Source: Actinomyces glycerinitolerans | GTDB taxonomy: Bacteria > Actinomycetota > Actinomycetes > Actinomycetales > Actinomycetaceae | Reading direction: 5' to 3' | NCBI RefSeq assembly: GCF_900098745.1 | Contig: NZ_FQTT01000003.1 | Span: 1-52,995, forward strand | DNA length: 52,995 bases | Shown: positions 49,715 through 52,995 of the stretch, in pieces | Layout: each line of letters begins with the position of its first letter | How positions within the stretch are numbered: position 1 is the first letter of the stretch | Translations under genes and position numbers: made by a program | The notes under the pieces: model-generated | What the model saw: the letters and a program-made list of their open reading frames with translations, nothing else | Databases searched by the model: none | Told to the model about the DNA's origin: nothing

Positions 49715-50793
49715 GCCTGGTGCCCCTGTTCGGTTGGCCGTTGACGATCCTGGCGGCGCTCGTCGTCGTCGCCGCGCTGGCCGTCTCCGCCCGCTGGCTG
49801 CTGCGCGACGGCGCCGACCCGGGCGCCCGCACCACCTGGTGGCGGCGCGTGGCGCTGGGCGCGGTCATGGTGCTCATCCTGGCCGGTCCCAGCCTGGCCG
49901 CAACGGAGGCGGTGGCCGTATCCAACGTGGAGATCTACCTGGTGGTGGACCGTACCGGCTCCATGGCCGCCGAGGACTGGGCGGGCGGTCCCGATGCCGG
50001 CGGCGGCACCCGCCTGGACGGGGTGCGCGCCGACCTGACCGCCATTCGCGAGGCCTACCCCGACGCCCGCTTCAGCGTGATCGCCCTGGACTCCACGGCC
50101 GCCCGCGAGCTGCCGCTGACCCGCGACGTCAACGCCGTCGACGCCTGGATCGGTGCGCTGCAGCAGGAGATCACCGGCCGCTCCCACGGCTCCTCCCTGG
50201 AGCGTGCTCTGCCGCTGCTGGCCCAGACCCTCGTCGCGGCCGCCGACTCCAGTCCCGAGGACGCCCGGCTGGTGTACATCCTGTCCGACGGCGAGGCCAC
50301 CGACGACGGTGCCGGCGCCGACGAGGCCGCAGCCGCCGGGATCAGTTGGGAACAACTGGCGGAAGTGGTCGACGGCGGCGCGGTGCTCGGGTACGGCACC
50401 GAGTCCGGCGGCTCCATGCGGGCCTTCGACGGCTCCGGGAGCGACAATGCCGACTACATCACCGACCCGGAGACCGGCGAGGCGGCCGTGTCCGTTCCCG
50501 ACACCGCCGAATTGCAGTCCGTCGCCGATGCCCTGGGGATCACCTACCTGCAGCGCACCGGCAGTGACGACGACCCCACCAGCGCCTTCACCGATCAGGA
50601 CGTCGAACAGGTTCTGTCCGACGGCCGCGAGCGCAGCCGCTACAGCCATTACATGATCTGGCCGTTGGGCGTGATCGCCGCCGGCCTGCTCATCTGGGAG
50701 GGTGTTGCCCTCATCCGCGCCGACCGGGCCCTGCAGGACCTGACCCGTCCCGCCGTCGGCACCCGACCGAGCCAGGCAGGAGGCCCCCGATGA
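49711..50793 (+). CDS. VWA-domain membrane protein 2 (BatB-like)
   Basis: A 360-aa protein with N-terminal helices near 7-26 and 50-62, a VWA domain with MIDAS VVDRTGSM near 78 (DxTxS) and YILSDGEATDD near 188, and a C-terminal membrane helix near 315 (WPLGVIAAGLLIWEGVAL). This matches BatB-type proteins. It overlaps the first VWA gene and the following TPR gene by four bases each (ATGA), so the products are probably made in fixed ratio and assemble together. Confidence 0.88.
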   Translation: MSLVPLFGWPLTILAALVVVAALAVSARWLLRDGADPGARTTWWRRVALGAVMVLILAGPSLAATEAVAVSNVEIYLVVDRTGSMAAEDWAGGPDAGGGTRLDGVRADLTAIREAYPDARFSVIALDSTAARELPLTRDVNAVDAWIGALQQEITGRSHGSSLERALPLLAQTLVAAADSSPEDARLVYILSDGEATDDGAGADEAAAAGISWEQLAEVVDGGAVLGYGTESGGSMRAFDGSGSDNADYITDPETGEAAVSVPDTAELQSVADALGITYLQRTGSDDDPTSAFTDQDVEQVLSDGRERSRYSHYMIWPLGVIAAGLLIWEGVALIRADRALQDLTRPAVGTRPSQAGGPR

Positions 50794-51713
50794 CTACCGC
50801 CGGCACCCCGGACCCCACCGGCCTGCCCGGCGGGAACGACGCCTTCCGCCCCGGCGCCCGTAGCGAGGCCGACGCCGCCGACTACGCCGTGCGCGTCGGC
50901 ATCACCGACTCCGCCGACTCCGCCCCCGAGTCCCCCCATCACCGGCGGGCCCGGCTGGCGCGGCGCCGCCGCCTGCTGACCTGGCAGGGGATCCCGGCCA
51001 CCGTCGTCGCCGTCGTCGGGGTGTGGATGCTGTCGGTGTGGGGACTGACCTTCGCCGGCAACCATGCGGTCGTGGACGGCAGCTACACCACGGCGATCGG
51101 CCGCTACCGGGCGGTGGAGCGCCTGAACCCGTGGCTGGAGCAGTGGCGCGTGCACTACAACCTGGGCACCGCCCAGCTGCTGGACGATCAGCTCGACACC
51201 GCGGTGAGCGAACTGGAGGAGGCACTGGGGACCGCCCCCGCCGCCGGCACCGTGCAGGTGAAGGACGACGAGGGCAACGTGGTCACGATCCTGGACCCGG
51301 AGTCGCCCGAGTGCCTGGTGCGGGTGAACCTTTACGTCACCCACCTGTCACTGGCCGCGCAGGCCGCGGAGGCGGATGACGCGGATACCTCGGAGGCGGA
51401 GCAGGACGCGGCCGTGGAGGCGGCCGGCGATTGCGAGGTGCCGCCGCCCCCGCAGCCCGACCCACCGCAGCCCGACCCCAGCACGTCCTCTTCGGAACCG
51501 CCCACCGCCGAGCCGACGCCGTCGGACGGGTCCACGGGAACGCCCTCCGCGGAGCCGACCGCCACCGGGCAGGGGGATTCATCGGCGTCGCCGTCGCCGA
51601 GTCCTTCACCCTCCCCCACACCCACCGACGCCAAGCGCCAGAAACTTGAGGATCGCAACGGTGATGCCAATTCCACCACCGGATCCGGCGGCGGGTACGG
51701 ACGTCAGTGGTGA
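50790..51713 (+). CDS. TPR-like membrane protein with Pro/Ser/Thr-rich tail (BatC-like)
   Basis: A 307-aa protein. After a 60-residue polar N-terminus with a basic block (RARLARRRRLLTW) comes one TM helix near 70-90 (IPATVVAVVGVWMLSVWGL). A helical TPR-like repeat region follows (YTTAIGRYRAVERLNPWLEQWRVHYNLGTAQLL and TAVSELEEAL). The C-terminal 85 residues are rich in Pro, Ser and Thr with PPPPQPDPPQPDP, a likely extracellular or wall-spanning stalk. It is the last gene of the MoxR-VWA run. Confidence 0.78.
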   Translation: MTTAGTPDPTGLPGGNDAFRPGARSEADAADYAVRVGITDSADSAPESPHHRRARLARRRRLLTWQGIPATVVAVVGVWMLSVWGLTFAGNHAVVDGSYTTAIGRYRAVERLNPWLEQWRVHYNLGTAQLLDDQLDTAVSELEEALGTAPAAGTVQVKDDEGNVVTILDPESPECLVRVNLYVTHLSLAAQAAEADDADTSEAEQDAAVEAAGDCEVPPPPQPDPPQPDPSTSSSEPPTAEPTPSDGSTGTPSAEPTATGQGDSSASPSPSPSPSPTPTDAKRQKLEDRNGDANSTTGSGGGYGRQW

Positions 51714-51751
51714 GACGCCCGCAGCAGCAGTACTAGCAGGCCGGCGGGGCG

Positions 51752-52423
51752 TCAGCCGGCGGCGCGGGCGGGCCGGGGTGTCGGTTCGGTGGCGTGCGGG
51801 GGCCGCACCGCGGGAACGGCATGGTCCGGCGTTGGTGCCCCCACGGCGCGCAGCACGAAGGTGTCCAGGGCGTCGAGGTAGGCGGCGCGTGCACGCGGCT
51901 CGGTCGGTGCGGGGCGGCCGCCCAGCACGCAGGCGTGGATCAGCGGGATCACCAGCGCCGGGTCTTGGCGGGGGATGGCGCCGGCGTCCATCGCGTCGGA
52001 CAGGATCTGGGTGAGCATCGTCGTCATTTGCTCGGCGTGGGCGTGCAGGCGACCGGCCGTGCTGCGGGAGACCGAGCGCGCCAGCGGGCCGGTGGCCGGG
52101 AAGTGATAGTGACGCTTGATCAGTGCCTGTTGGCGCACGTAGACGCGCAGTCGGTCGATGGGGTCGGCGACGTTGCTCAGGGCCTGGGCGAGCTCCTTGG
52201 CGTAGCGGCCGGTCTCGTGCTCCATGAAGGCCAGGAGCAGGTCCTCCTTGTCCGTGAAGTGGTTGTACACGGCGGTGCGGCCGACGCCGGCGCGGGCGGC
52301 CACGTCGGACAGGGTGATCTTGTCGAAGGGCCGTTGGGCGAGCAGGTCGGACAGGGCGTCGAACAGGGCGCGGCGGGTGCGCTCGCGGTGTTCGGCGAGT
52401 GAGTTACCCATGATCTTCGGCAT
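51752..52423 (-). CDS. TetR/AcrR-family transcriptional regulator
   Basis: A 223-aa regulator. The N-terminal helix-turn-helix is ALFDALSDLLAQRPFDKITL followed by SDVAARAGVGRTAVYNHF at about residues 38-55 and DKEDLLLAFM, the TetR signature. The C-terminal ligand domain is not informative. It is convergent with the MoxR operon and separated from the IS end by a repeat array. An ATG four codons later (52411) is an alternative start. Target genes are not visible in the window. Confidence 0.9.
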   Translation of the reverse strand: MPKIMGNSLAEHRERTRRALFDALSDLLAQRPFDKITLSDVAARAGVGRTAVYNHFTDKEDLLLAFMEHETGRYAKELAQALSNVADPIDRLRVYVRQQALIKRHYHFPATGPLARSVSRSTAGRLHAHAEQMTTMLTQILSDAMDAGAIPRQDPALVIPLIHACVLGGRPAPTEPRARAAYLDALDTFVLRAVGAPTPDHAVPAVRPPHATEPTPRPARAAG

Positions 52424-52512
52424 GAGGACACCCTAACCCTTAAGGTGACGGAGCGGCGAGAAGTGTCAGCAAGTGAGCTCTTGGCATTTGTGGGTGCCGT
52501 GAGCGGGCGGGT

Positions 52513-52650
52513 GACGGTCCGTGCGTTCCGCCGACGGTTCGGCGCCTTCGCCCGACGGATCGTGCGCTCGTCTGACGGTTCGTGCGTTCTGTTGACGGTT
52601 CGTGTGTTGCGGTCGACGATTCGGCACTTCTTGCGACGGTTCGTGGGGTA
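52513..52650. repeat. 20-21-bp GACGGTTCGTG array flanking the right IS end (7 units)
   Basis: GACGGTTCGTG or a close variant starts at 52513, 52533, 52554, 52574, 52594, 52615 and 52635, a period of 20-21 bp. It is the complement of the left array motif (GAACCGTC). Between the units the sequence is variable. It stops about three bases before the IS repeat begins. Confidence 0.75.
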
Positions 52651-52652
52651 GG

Positions 52653-52995
52653 GGTACTGTGCTGTCTCCACACTTCTGGGACGGTTGGATCTCATGACTT
52701 CTGGGACGGTTGAGTCTCAAAGCTTCTGGGACGGTTGGGAGCGGGGTGAGCGGGGTGGTCTGGTGATGATTCTGTTGGGTGGTTTGGAGGCGTTGATGGT
52801 GGCCCGGCTGTGGGTCTGGGCCTGGGTGGGCTGGGGCCAGGGAATCGCGGCGAAGTGTGTTCCGGCCTGGTCGTACAGGTCCAGGCGGGTGGGGTACTGG
52901 CGGAACTCGATCGTCTGGCCGGCCATGAAGGAACCGACGTAGATGATCCGGCCCTTGTAGGTCACGCTCCCGTTGCTCAGGGCCTGTCTGCTGGT
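52653..52995. mobile_element. IS end, right copy (inverted repeat of window left end)
   Basis: It is identical to the reverse complement of 1-343. GACGGTT occurs at 52680, 52705 and 52730, 25 bp apart, each preceded by CTTCTGG. The outer flank before it differs from the left side, so the repeat ends at the element and is not a longer duplication. Confidence 0.8.
52717..52995 (-). CDS. Transposase, C-terminal fragment (IS481-like), 5' end outside window
   Basis: This is the same 92 C-terminal residues as at 1-279, on the opposite strand, cut off by the window end. Only the C-terminal barrel-like domain and a Pro/Arg/Ser-rich tail remain. It confirms two IS copies in opposite orientation at the window ends. 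Confidence 0.6.
   Translation of the reverse strand, partial: TSRQALSNGSVTYKGRIIYVGSFMAGQTIEFRQYPTRLDLYDQAGTHFAAIPWPQPTQAQTHSRATINASKPPNRIITRPPRSPRSQPSQKL

Overview
The window looks like chromosome from a high-GC actinobacterium of the Actinomyces type. The codon use, the actinobacterial families (DUF4032, App1/DUF2183, WXG100, DUF2029, LytR C-terminal domain) and the solo groEL with HrcA-type CIRCE operators all point that way; the genus is inference. The first 343 bases and the last 343 bases are the same sequence in opposite orientation. Both carry the 3' end of one insertion-sequence transposase plus its terminal repeat, so the window most likely is a whole draft contig that stops inside two copies of one IS.

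Layout. 1-730: IS end and short-repeat array. 1.1-8.6 kb: a sugar-catabolism locus made of an AGE-family isomerase and a DeoR repressor on the minus strand, divergent from a CUT1 ABC importer (binding protein and two permeases, no ATPase), a class II ketose-bisphosphate aldolase and an ADP-dependent glucokinase/phosphofructokinase-type kinase. 8.6-12.0 kb: a minus-strand orphan WXG100 cluster (WXG100 protein, 401-aa hydrophobic WXG-like partner, coiled-coil protein, two near-identical 193-aa proteins with a degraded gene remnant between them). 12.1-23.0 kb: mostly housekeeping (DUF4032 kinase-like protein, MsmK/UgpC-type ATPase, Ser/Thr kinase, DsbA-like protein, tRNA-Thr, ung, LytR_C protein, GH15-like hydrolase, groEL). 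23.0-25.5 kb: hairpin-rich region with small membrane proteins and a second WXG100 protein. 25.5-31.2 kb: HD protein, sensor kinase/response regulator pair, NYN protein, and a DUF559/AbiEi-like gene between two copies of a 130-bp element. 31.5-41.5 kb: heterodimeric ABC exporter (CydDC-like), CDF metal transporter, VIT1-type Fe/Mn transporter with a metal-regulator-like operator, App1-type phosphatase, GT87 mannosyltransferase-like protein and an MFS transporter. 41.6-51.7 kb: signalling and MoxR-VWA block (LRV/TM protein divergent from PP2C, two FHA proteins, MoxR, DUF58, small TM protein, two VWA proteins, TPR protein). 51.8-52.4 kb: TetR regulator, then a repeat array and the second IS end.

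How the genes work together. The left locus reads as uptake, aldose-ketose isomerisation, phosphorylation and aldol cleavage of one sugar under DeoR control. The missing ATPase may be supplied by the separate MsmK-type gene at 13.75 kb. The right block couples Ser/Thr phosphorylation signalling (PP2C, FHA, and possibly the kinase at 15.1 kb) to a MoxR/VWA membrane complex with overlapping, translationally coupled genes. Several dispersed repeats are embedded between genes: a 23-bp unit array at four loci, a 130-bp inverted-repeat element at two, and a terminator-like hairpin at three. No rRNA, CRISPR array or phage genes were seen.
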